From: CAYMPH01 sp964529415
GTDB taxonomy: Bacteria > Spirochaetota > UBA4802 > UBA5550
Length of the DNA: 64,000 nucleotides
Assembly (NCBI GenBank): GCA_964529415.1
Contig: CAZGWD010000007.1
Span: forward strand, 143,862-207,861
Reading direction: 5' to 3'
In this document: in pieces, positions 1 through 7,404 of the stretch
Layout of the letters: every line of letters begins with the position of its first letter
How positions within the stretch are numbered: the first letter of the stretch is position 1
Position numbers and translations under genes: made by a program
The notes under the pieces: generated by a model
The model's input: only the letters and a program-made list of their open reading frames with translations
The model's database searches: none
Told to the model about the DNA's origin: nothing

Positions 1-1151
1 TAAAAATCCCCGCCGATTTTTTCCATTGCTATATAACGTACGCAAAACTTCAGCTCATTCCAGTCTTCAATTTTTGTTGGAAGAATGCTCCGCTGGATAA
101 TGCTTGCCATATCAAGCTGTTTCTGCATCTGGTCGTCTTTGCCTTTGAGATCTGAGAGTGCATTTTGAAGTTCATTTGTGCGCTGTTCAACTTTCTGTTC
201 CAGATTTTTTCTATGACCTTCAATTTCCCATGACATCTCCATTAATGCAAATTCTATTGATGCGAATTCATTTTCAAGAGACATTACATTAAAGTTTGCC
301 TTACCTCCGGCAGCAATTTCCTTTGTTACTCTCCTGAGGTCACGTAAAGCTCTAACAATAGAACTTGTATTAACCTGCATGATTACAATTCCCGCAATCA
401 TTGAAAGAATGAAGTTAACAATAATAAATCCGATGTTATAATCCTCATTAAGTCTGCTTTTTTCCATTAGAGCAGCAAAAGATAGAAGAGTTATGATCAT
501 CAGCATAATGAAGAACATGAACTTGAACCTGATTCCAATTAATGCTCTTGGTTTTTGAGGCTGGCCTGAAAGTATTATTTTATTATAAATTAAAGTTCTT
601 TCCTGGTTGGTAAGATACTCTGCTGAAAGATATGATATCATTGTATTAAGCATAACTACAAGCAGCATTGAAATATTTATTATTTTCATGATATCAATAA
701 AATTTTCGTAAGAAATTGAGCCTTTGAATTTATATTCATAGAATGAAAAAGCTGCAAATAATATTCCAATCAGGGAACTGTTTACAATGGCAAGAATTGC
801 AGTTGATAGTGGAAGGTCTGAAATATAGTTATATAATTTTTTTAATTCATCATTGGACACATTGAAATTTATTTTAAAGGAAGTATTAATTATTCTTAAA
901 AATTTAAAAAGTGCTGGAATTTTAATAGGCGTAAAAAACCCATATTCAAGAAAATAAATTAAAGATACTGCAAACATCGATACAGGAAGCCATTTATATA
1001 CCAGCTTGATTATTATTTCATAAGGGAAAACAATAAAGGTACTGCCGAGAAAGTACCCTAAAAATGTTACTACTCCGCCTATTATGATAGTATAAAATGA
1101 TATTGCGAAAGTATAACTTATGTTTTGAGCGATGAAATAAAATAATCTCAT
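1..1151 (-). CDS. RsbU/SpoIIE-type PP2C phosphatase, membrane-anchored (C-terminal part outside window)
   Basis: The reading frame is open from the ATG at 1151 down to the window edge, giving about 383 residues. An AGGAA ribosome-binding site lies about 6 bases upstream. The visible part has six predicted membrane segments, then a HAMP-like linker, a coiled coil (EGHRKNLEQKVEQRTNELQN) and the start of a PP2C/SpoIIE domain: an IIQRSILP stretch followed by MEKIGGDF, the metal-binding IGGDF motif of RsbU-family serine phosphatases. The family dephosphorylates anti-anti-sigma (STAS) partners at the membrane. No STAS or anti-sigma gene is in view, so the target is unknown. The catalytic C-terminus lies outside the window, so activity cannot be judged. 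It is separated by about 107 bp from the upstream SUMF1 gene and may be a distinct transcript. Confidence 0.85.
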   Translation of the reverse strand, partial: MRLFYFIAQNISYTFAISFYTIIIGGVVTFLGYFLGSTFIVFPYEIIIKLVYKWLPVSMFAVSLIYFLEYGFFTPIKIPALFKFLRIINTSFKINFNVSNDELKKLYNYISDLPLSTAILAIVNSSLIGILFAAFSFYEYKFKGSISYENFIDIMKIINISMLLVVMLNTMISYLSAEYLTNQERTLIYNKIILSGQPQKPRALIGIRFKFMFFIMLMIITLLSFAALMEKSRLNEDYNIGFIIVNFILSMIAGIVIMQVNTSSIVRALRDLRRVTKEIAAGGKANFNVMSLENEFASIEFALMEMSWEIEGHRKNLEQKVEQRTNELQNALSDLKGKDDQMQKQLDMASIIQRSILPTKIEDWNELKFCVRYIAMEKIGGDF

Positions 1152-1257
1152 AGATATTCCTGTTTTTAAGTTAAATTAAATATTCAAAAAGCTTAAAATT
1201 GAATCGTTTTGTTTCTTTTTATCATCCTGGGCTTAATTATGTCAAAAAGAAAATATT

Positions 1258-2418
1258 TTATTTTTTATCGCGATCTTGTGAAAAAACATCCTTTGCGCAT
1301 CTGAAACCCGCGCTGTTATCTTTATAAAGATTTGGAGTTCCTCCAATCTCTCTATTGCTAACTCTTATTTTCATTCTGTCAGATGTGAAATTACCGCCTC
1401 TGATAACTTTATACTGTTTGCCGAATTTTCTATCAATAGTTTTATTTCCCGAGTAAGGAAGATACCAGCTGGATGTCCATTCAGATGCATTACCGGCTAA
1501 ATGAAGATGCCCATATGGTGAATTTACTTCCTGAAACGAATATACAGGGAAAAATCCCGGTGTTGTTTTTGAATATTTTTCTTTAATAAAACGCCCAGTT
1601 TCCTCTTTAGCCCAGAATTCTGAACAATTAGATTTTTCAGCATTAAATTTTCCATCCCATGGGTATGAATTTTCTTCAGTGTCTTCATCAATACCCCCTG
1701 TTCCCTTTGCAGCCTTTTCCCACTCCTGTTCTGTTGGCAGGCGTTTACCTGCCCATTTGGAATATTCAACTGCTTCATAAAAAGTAACAATTACCGGAAG
1801 ATCTTTTAATGATTCATCGTAAATTCCGTTCTCCCATGATTGAGGCGCAGGGGAATTTGTTTTTTCCATGAATACTTTATAATTTGAATTTGAAACTTCA
1901 AGTTTATCAAGATAAAATGGCGGTACAAAAACTGTTCTGGCAGGTTTTTCATCCGGATCTCCATTATTTGATCCAAGAATGAATTTACCTTCCGGAACTA
2001 AAATCATTTCCCGAGAATCGGATTTTGTTATAATTGTTTTCCTGTATACATTGTTTGTAATTTTAAAAGGTTCAGGGGATACGAATTTTCCTGACGTTTG
2101 AACAGATAAAACAATTTCATTCCCGGCTTTAATTTTTGAAATATCAGACTGATTGTATAGTGAAATTTCCGATGAAGCTCTGTATTTCCAGTTATTCATA
2201 TTTACAGGTATATAGTTTAAAATTTCCGCTGTGCCGATAATAGTATTTTCAAATATCAGCATATATTTTATATTTTCAGGTTTCTTTTTAAAAAGAATAT
2301 TTGCTGAGGAATTTTTTCTAAGAGATTCAATATATGCTTTTATCTCATATTTTTCTGAATATGCCTGCGGAGCAATAAATATTAAAAAAAATATTATTGT
2401 TAGAGATTTCATTTTCAT
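1258..2418 (-). CDS. Secreted SUMF1/FGE-sulfatase-domain protein
   Basis: 386 residues with an N-terminal signal peptide (MKMKSLTIIFFLIFIAPQAYS). After a roughly 110-residue domain of unknown type comes a formylglycine-generating-enzyme-like (SUMF1/C-type-lectin-fold) domain from about residue 135 to the end. Landmarks are ILVPEGKFILGS, AGKRLPTEQEWEKAAKG, YPWDG, HLAGNASEWTSSWY, VIRGGNF and a terminal GFRCA. The paired catalytic cysteines of true FGE are not evident; only one Cys lies near the C-terminus (GFRCA). Sulfatase maturation is therefore doubtful, and a structural or enzyme-associated role is more likely. It is the last gene of the opp-containing operon. The ribosome-binding site GAGAGG overlaps the end of the upstream gene, and the gap is 6 bp. 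Confidence 0.8.
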   Translation of the reverse strand: MKMKSLTIIFFLIFIAPQAYSEKYEIKAYIESLRKNSSANILFKKKPENIKYMLIFENTIIGTAEILNYIPVNMNNWKYRASSEISLYNQSDISKIKAGNEIVLSVQTSGKFVSPEPFKITNNVYRKTIITKSDSREMILVPEGKFILGSNNGDPDEKPARTVFVPPFYLDKLEVSNSNYKVFMEKTNSPAPQSWENGIYDESLKDLPVIVTFYEAVEYSKWAGKRLPTEQEWEKAAKGTGGIDEDTEENSYPWDGKFNAEKSNCSEFWAKEETGRFIKEKYSKTTPGFFPVYSFQEVNSPYGHLHLAGNASEWTSSWYLPYSGNKTIDRKFGKQYKVIRGGNFTSDRMKIRVSNREIGGTPNLYKDNSAGFRCAKDVFSQDRDKK

Positions 2419-2424
2419 TTTTTT

Positions 2425-3528
2425 TTACCTCTCGATCTGATTGATGATTTCTTCAATTTCAACAGGTTTTTTCAGTGTAATAAATTCATTTGAATATTCC
2501 GCTGAATGAGTTTTATATTCATTTTCATCAAAAATAATAATTGTTTTTTTAAATAATTGAGCATAAGACTTAAAAATTGAATATTTAAGAAATATATCCC
2601 TGATGCATGCAAAGTCAATTATTATACATTTATATCTGTCATGAGATTCGAAACTTTCAAGATTATTGAATTCTATTTTTCTTGTTTTGTAACCGACATC
2701 GTGCAGCATTTCTTTTAAAACAATTTCAAGGAAAATATCTTTTACTGTAATAAGAATATTCCCGTGTTTGGGTTTTCGTTTATCAATTAATATTTCAGAA
2801 GATCTGATCTGATCTATTGTGTTTAAAAATTCTATAGATGGAAATGATACATTTACAATAAGATTGTTCTCGCTTGTAAAATTTCTTACATTTATTATTC
2901 CGCCTAATTCTCTAAGGCTGTTTATTGGTGTGCTGAGTCCTATTCCTACATTATATTTTGACCCTTCGTAATAGGTAAAATAAACTTTTTGAATTTTATT
3001 TATTCCGGGAAATGAGTCAATCAGATTATGAAATTTCATCTCTATATTAACATTTGAGGAATCTTTTTTTATGGATATTGAACATGATGATTTCTCATCC
3101 ATGAATAAATAAATTGATAAAAAAAGATGATGAAGTGAATCAGTGAAAATTTTCTGGTCTATTACAATAATGCATTCCTCAGATAATGTCTTTATATCAA
3201 TTGAACTTATTAAAAACATAGTTTCAAATTCATTTGATATTCTTTTTACAAGAGGAACAACATCTATTTCCATATATTCACGATTATAAACAATTTCACT
3301 CATGTCTGTTTTTTCATCAAACAGTGTTGTTGCAAGTGTGAGAAGAGAATGAAGCACGCTTTTATAGTCGGATGGCACTTCATCTTTAAACCAGATTGAA
3401 GACTGATTAATTAAGATATCAATATTGATATGCAGTATATTACTCAGTGTGATTCTTTTCAGTTCATTTTCTTCATTTAAACGTAACAGCGAATTTTTTA
3501 TTATTTTTTGAACGTGCTGTTTCATCAT
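2425..3528 (-). CDS. Degenerate histidine-kinase/receiver-like protein
   Basis: 367 residues, soluble, no signal peptide. Residues about 1-110 are helical and resemble a dimerisation region. Residues about 120-235 resemble a HATPase_c fold ending in a G2-like strand (VGIGLSTPINSLRELGGIIN). The N-box position reads TDSLHHLFLSI, without the ATP/Mg-binding Asn, and no DxGxG box is present. Residues about 250-367 resemble a receiver domain: a central Asp in CIIIDFA, and TLKKPVEIEEI matching the conserved Lys-Pro of receivers. The likely reading is a pseudokinase joined to a receiver. It starts 3 bp after oppC ends and is co-transcribed with the peptide transporter. Domain assignment rests on motif spacing only. 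Confidence 0.5.
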   Translation of the reverse strand: MMKQHVQKIIKNSLLRLNEENELKRITLSNILHINIDILINQSSIWFKDEVPSDYKSVLHSLLTLATTLFDEKTDMSEIVYNREYMEIDVVPLVKRISNEFETMFLISSIDIKTLSEECIIVIDQKIFTDSLHHLFLSIYLFMDEKSSCSISIKKDSSNVNIEMKFHNLIDSFPGINKIQKVYFTYYEGSKYNVGIGLSTPINSLRELGGIINVRNFTSENNLIVNVSFPSIEFLNTIDQIRSSEILIDKRKPKHGNILITVKDIFLEIVLKEMLHDVGYKTRKIEFNNLESFESHDRYKCIIIDFACIRDIFLKYSIFKSYAQLFKKTIIIFDENEYKTHSAEYSNEFITLKKPVEIEEIINQIER

Positions 3529-3531
3529 ATT

Positions 3532-4515
3532 CTATTTTCCGGATGATTTGGGATCCAAAGCATCCTGTAAACCTTCTCCGAGTATATTATATGCTGTTAT
3601 GGTAATGAAAATGGCAAGGCCGGGGAATAAAGTCAGCCACCAGGCAAAATCCATAAAATCTCTTGATTGGGAAAGAATGTCCCCCCAGCTTGGAGTTGGA
3701 GGCTGAACTCCGAAACCGAGAAAACTCAGCGATGATTCAACCAGAATCGTTGATGCTATTCCAAATGTGGCTGAAACAAGAACCGGAGGCAGTGCATTGG
3801 GTAGAATATGTTTTAATATAATCCAGTAAACTTTTGCGCCTACTGCTCTTGAAGCTTTTACGAAATCAAGTTCGCGGATTTTAAGAAATTCTCCCCTGAC
3901 AATCCTTGCAATTCCGGTCCAGCCTGTTATGCCTATTACAATCATTACGCTGATAAGGCTTGGTCCCCACAATGCGAGAATTGTTAATATCAGAAAAAAA
4001 GAAGGGAAACATATTACAATTTCAATAAAACGGGATATTATAAGATCTGCAATTCCGCCATAGTATCCTGCAATAGCGCCGATTATTATTCCAATAGAAA
4101 AATAAATAAACACTGCAATAAATCCTACAAATATTGAAACTGTAGTCCCGTGAATCATTCTTGCGGCTAAGTCTCTGCCCTGCTCGTCAGTTCCAAGTAT
4201 ATGATCCTTTGATGGAGGTGCGACTATCGAGTTTAAATCGTATTCAGAGTAGCTGTATTTTATCGGAGGAAAAATTTTGAATCCCTTGTATTTATCGAGC
4301 CGCAGATCTTTATTCGCAAGGTCGCTGTTGTTGAAAATTATCGGCAGATAAACTTTACCTGAAGTTTCATCAATAAAAATATAAGGCTTGCTGTTCGATA
4401 TCAGCGGAGCTGCAATTGCAATTACAAAAAGCATCACTACAACAGTAAGAGCTGCCATTGACAATCCGCTCTGCCTGAAGTTCTGCCACACTCTCTGTTT
4501 ATATGATAGGCTCAT
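3532..4515 (-). CDS. oppC: Oligopeptide/dipeptide ABC transporter permease OppC-type
   Basis: 327 residues. An N-terminal membrane segment (about 20-42) is followed by a periplasmic loop with the family motif LGTDEQGRDLAARMIHG and four to five further membrane segments. The cytoplasmic EAA loop that docks on the ATPase is clear (DFVKASRAVGAKVYW followed by ILKHILPN). The C-terminus SWGDILSQSRDF and the terminal helix are typical of OppC/DppC. The start ATG overlaps the oppB stop by 4 bp (ATGA), indicating translational coupling. It forms the inner-membrane channel with OppB. No oppD or oppF ATPase gene is adjacent. Confidence 0.92.
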   Translation of the reverse strand: MSLSYKQRVWQNFRQSGLSMAALTVVVMLFVIAIAAPLISNSKPYIFIDETSGKVYLPIIFNNSDLANKDLRLDKYKGFKIFPPIKYSYSEYDLNSIVAPPSKDHILGTDEQGRDLAARMIHGTTVSIFVGFIAVFIYFSIGIIIGAIAGYYGGIADLIISRFIEIVICFPSFFLILTILALWGPSLISVMIVIGITGWTGIARIVRGEFLKIRELDFVKASRAVGAKVYWIILKHILPNALPPVLVSATFGIASTILVESSLSFLGFGVQPPTPSWGDILSQSRDFMDFAWWLTLFPGLAIFITITAYNILGEGLQDALDPKSSGK

Positions 4516-5513
4516 GCTTTTGTATCCAGTCTTATTCTCGGATCAACAAGTGCGTACGCAAGATCCGAGGAAAGTATTCCGGCTAAAGTAAGCAATGCGG
4601 ATATTGATGATATTGCCATGATAACAGGTATGTCTCTCGAGAGTATCGCTTCAAAAGCAAGCATGCCCATTCCTGGAATTGAAAAAATTGATTCAACTAT
4701 AACGCTTCCTCCAAGAAGTCCCGGAAGCAGAGATGCCATTAAAGTTACAAGAGGAACCATCGAGTTTCGGAATGCATGAATAAAAATTACCCTGTTTTCA
4801 GAAAGTCCTTTTGCCCTGGCTGTGGTAATGTACTGCTGGTTAATTACTTCAAGCATATTTGCCCTGGCATATCTGGAAAGAAAAGCAAAACTACCGTATG
4901 TAAGAGTAATAACCGGCAATACAAGATGCCAGATAATATTTCCTGCCTTCTGAAAAAAAGGCGCTTTTTCCGCATAATCAGAAATGAATCCGCCGAGCGG
5001 AAACATATTCAGGAATTCCCCACCGCTGAAAAAAATAAGAAGAAGTAACGCAATCCAGAAAGATGGAAGAGAGTATAAAATAAAAAGCAGTAAACTTGTG
5101 CTTCTATCGAAGAAAGAATTTTTTTTAACTGCTGATATTATTCCAAGCGGGACAGAGATAATATATACAATAACCAGGGTTATAAAATTCAGCAGAAGTG
5201 TAATCGGTAGAGCTTCGGCAATTCTTGATGAAACAGGTCGTCCATCTTTCCGGGAAGTCCCGAGATCGAGAACCATAAATTTTTTCATCCAGTCGAAATA
5301 TCCTATAATAATAGGTTTGTCCAGACCATAGAGCTTTTTTTCCTGATCTACAATCTCTTTCCCGATTGAATCAGCTTTTAAAGCACCCTGCGAATCAAGT
5401 TTAAGTGTTGTAAAGTCTCCCGGTGCTAGGCGGATCATTGCATAGGTTACAAGTGTAATTCCGATAAAAGTCGGTATTACAAGGAGAAGCCTTTTAATCA
5501 GATATTTTTTCAT
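4512..5513 (-). CDS. oppB: Oligopeptide/dipeptide ABC transporter permease OppB-type
   Basis: 333 residues from the ATG at 5513. A TTG 24 bp upstream is in frame, but the MKKYLIKRLLLVIPTFIGIT start is the family form and has an AGGGAA site upstream. Six membrane segments are visible, with the OppB hallmarks RLAPGDF near the N-terminus and the EAA loop ITTARAKGLSENRVIFIHAF followed by RNSMVPLVTL. The start overlaps the oppA 3' end by about 20 bp, and the stop overlaps the oppC start, so the three are one operon. It is the permease partner of OppC for peptide or related solute uptake. Confidence 0.92.
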   Translation of the reverse strand: MKKYLIKRLLLVIPTFIGITLVTYAMIRLAPGDFTTLKLDSQGALKADSIGKEIVDQEKKLYGLDKPIIIGYFDWMKKFMVLDLGTSRKDGRPVSSRIAEALPITLLLNFITLVIVYIISVPLGIISAVKKNSFFDRSTSLLLFILYSLPSFWIALLLLIFFSGGEFLNMFPLGGFISDYAEKAPFFQKAGNIIWHLVLPVITLTYGSFAFLSRYARANMLEVINQQYITTARAKGLSENRVIFIHAFRNSMVPLVTLMASLLPGLLGGSVIVESIFSIPGMGMLAFEAILSRDIPVIMAISSISALLTLAGILSSDLAYALVDPRIRLDTKA

Positions 5514-7101
5514 TAATAGTCCATTCCCTGTATTCAAGACCTGTTATGTGAACTTTTACATTATCAAATTTTTTGCTTACGATTGAAAGAGCAGGCGTAC
5601 AGAATAAAAAAGTATACGGCTGTTCAATGTAAAGTATTTCATGGAATCTTTTATACATCGCGTTTCTTTTATCTTCATCGAATTCCATTCTGGCCCTGGT
5701 GATAATATCGTCTGCTTCGGTATTTTTAAAATAGCAGAAATTAGAACCGTTTTCTGTCTGTGATGAATGCCATATCTGGTATGGATCACCGCTGTAACCG
5801 AGGCTCCAGCTCAATGTAACTGCATCAAAATCCCTTTTGTGAAGTTTTTCAACAAATACAGCCCATTCATATTTATTAATTTCCATTTCAATTCCGTTTT
5901 TCGAAAGGTCCTCTTTCAGAATTGTTGCAAGACGTTCTGAAAATTTTCTGTTTGAAGGAATCGTAAAGGTAAATTTGAATTTCTTGCCGTTTTTGTCAAG
6001 TATGCCGTCTCCGTCTGTATCCTTCCAGCCTGCTTCAGCCAGGAGTTCCCTGCCCCTGATCGGATCATAAGGCCATGGTTTAAGATCATTATTATAAGCC
6101 TTGCTGAAAATATAAAATGTTCCTGTGACCTCTTTTCCAAGCCCGAACAGCAGTTTATCCAGAATCGCTTTACGATTAATAAAATGCGTCATGGCAAGGC
6201 GGACTTTCCTGTCGCTGAAAAAATCGCTTCTTGCATTCCATCCGATAAAACTGAATTTAGGCAGGTAGTATGTAAGTTTATAATTATGTTTTAAAAATTT
6301 CTCGGAATTTGTCTGCCTTATCCACTGGATCTCCCTGACAGCCATTACATCCAGTTCACCTTTTTTCAGCATCTGTAGTGCGACATTATCCTCGGAAATT
6401 ATTTTATATACAATTTTTTTAAGAACAGGAGGCTTTTCCCTGCTTTTTTCATTGGCAGTCAGGGTGACTCTTTTCCCTGTTTCCCATTTCTCAAGCCTGT
6501 ATGATCCGGTTCCTACCGGGAATCTGTTGTTTTTATGTGAGTTGAAATCAGTTCCGTCATTGAAAATATGTTTAGGAATAACTGTAATCATCCCGCAAAT
6601 TTCAAGTGCCTGATAGTATGGTCTGTTGTATTTGAATTCTACTGTATATTTATCAATTTTTACTGCGCTTAAAATGTCTATGAAATAAACTTTAAGTGAT
6701 GCAGATGCCACTTTCGGATCTTTTATTATATTATATGAATAAATTACATCATCAGCTGTCATTTCAACGCCATCGCTGAAGAGAATTCCTTTTTTAAGGT
6801 AAAATCTGAAAGTGCTTTTATCAAGGGAAATTTCCCATTTTTCAGCCAGAAGCGGTTTGAGTTCAAGCGTATCTATATCTCTTTCAATAAGAGATTCATA
6901 GATATTTTTATTGATCATTGATTCGTATCCATCTGTGGAAATAATAGGATTTAAGGTACCAGGTTCAGATGACAGATGCATGTAAACTGTATCAGACCTG
7001 GTTTCTGAAACTGCAGAAGTGCAGGAGACAATAGATAATATTGCTGACAGGAAAATAATAGAGTAAAATGTTTTATATATGGCGGATTTGATTATAATCA
7101 T
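5494..7101 (-). CDS. oppA: Family 5 extracellular solute-binding lipoprotein (OppA/DppA-like)
   Basis: 535 residues. The signal peptide ends in a lipobox (SIVSC at about residues 23-27), so a lipid-anchored periplasmic protein is expected. The SBP_bac_5 fold is recognisable from SSEPGTLNPIISTDGYES near the N-terminus, LAEKWEIS, FYLKKGILFSDGVEMTADDV, PVGTGSYRLEKWETG, VRLAMTHFINRKAIL and the late LSWSLGYSGDPYQIWHSS. Ligand specificity cannot be read from sequence; oligopeptides are the default for the family. First gene of the opp operon. Its upstream region holds the inverted repeat at 7211-7355. Confidence 0.9.
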   Translation of the reverse strand: MIIIKSAIYKTFYSIIFLSAILSIVSCTSAVSETRSDTVYMHLSSEPGTLNPIISTDGYESMINKNIYESLIERDIDTLELKPLLAEKWEISLDKSTFRFYLKKGILFSDGVEMTADDVIYSYNIIKDPKVASASLKVYFIDILSAVKIDKYTVEFKYNRPYYQALEICGMITVIPKHIFNDGTDFNSHKNNRFPVGTGSYRLEKWETGKRVTLTANEKSREKPPVLKKIVYKIISEDNVALQMLKKGELDVMAVREIQWIRQTNSEKFLKHNYKLTYYLPKFSFIGWNARSDFFSDRKVRLAMTHFINRKAILDKLLFGLGKEVTGTFYIFSKAYNNDLKPWPYDPIRGRELLAEAGWKDTDGDGILDKNGKKFKFTFTIPSNRKFSERLATILKEDLSKNGIEMEINKYEWAVFVEKLHKRDFDAVTLSWSLGYSGDPYQIWHSSQTENGSNFCYFKNTEADDIITRARMEFDEDKRNAMYKRFHEILYIEQPYTFLFCTPALSIVSKKFDNVKVHITGLEYREWTINEKISD

Positions 7102-7210
7102 TAAAAGATCAGTCCTTCTTTTTCATTTCATCAATTCATTTTAAAAAGAACACAAGCGCGTGTCAAGAATTATAGCATAATTGTTTATAAAGTGCTCAAG
7201 AATAAAAACA

Positions 7211-7355
7211 ATAGAACACGGATGACACGGATAACACGGATTTTTTATGATTTTCAAAAGATTCAATTATTTACTCGAACTTTTGTTTCTCAGTATGATA
7301 AAAAAGATTAATCTTTATCCGTGACCATCTAAAAAATCCGTGTCATCCGTGTTCT
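7211..7355. repeat. Large imperfect inverted repeat of tandem CACGGAT units
   Basis: The left arm (7211-7246) reads atagaacacggatgacacgg and continues with a further acacgga unit and a T run. The right arm (7331-7355) is its reverse complement, lacking one 9-bp taacacgga unit. The arms are about 25-36 bp with a loop of about 85 bp. The remaining bases of the 303-bp gap 7102-7404 carry no gene that I can see. The structure lies between oppA (minus strand) and the end of the EndoQ-UvrD gene. It looks like a dispersed palindromic repeat of the REP or MITE kind rather than a simple terminator. Confidence 0.75.
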
Positions 7356-7404
7356 ATTTTTCAATTTTAAAGTAATTTATTTTTAACCCGAACAGCACCA
7401 TATT

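Noticed and set aside
1258..2418. Active sulfatase-maturing formylglycine-generating enzyme for the sulfatase-fold protein at 38 kb
   Set aside because: The catalytic Cys pair is not evident, and LTA-synthase-type proteins do not need formylglycine.
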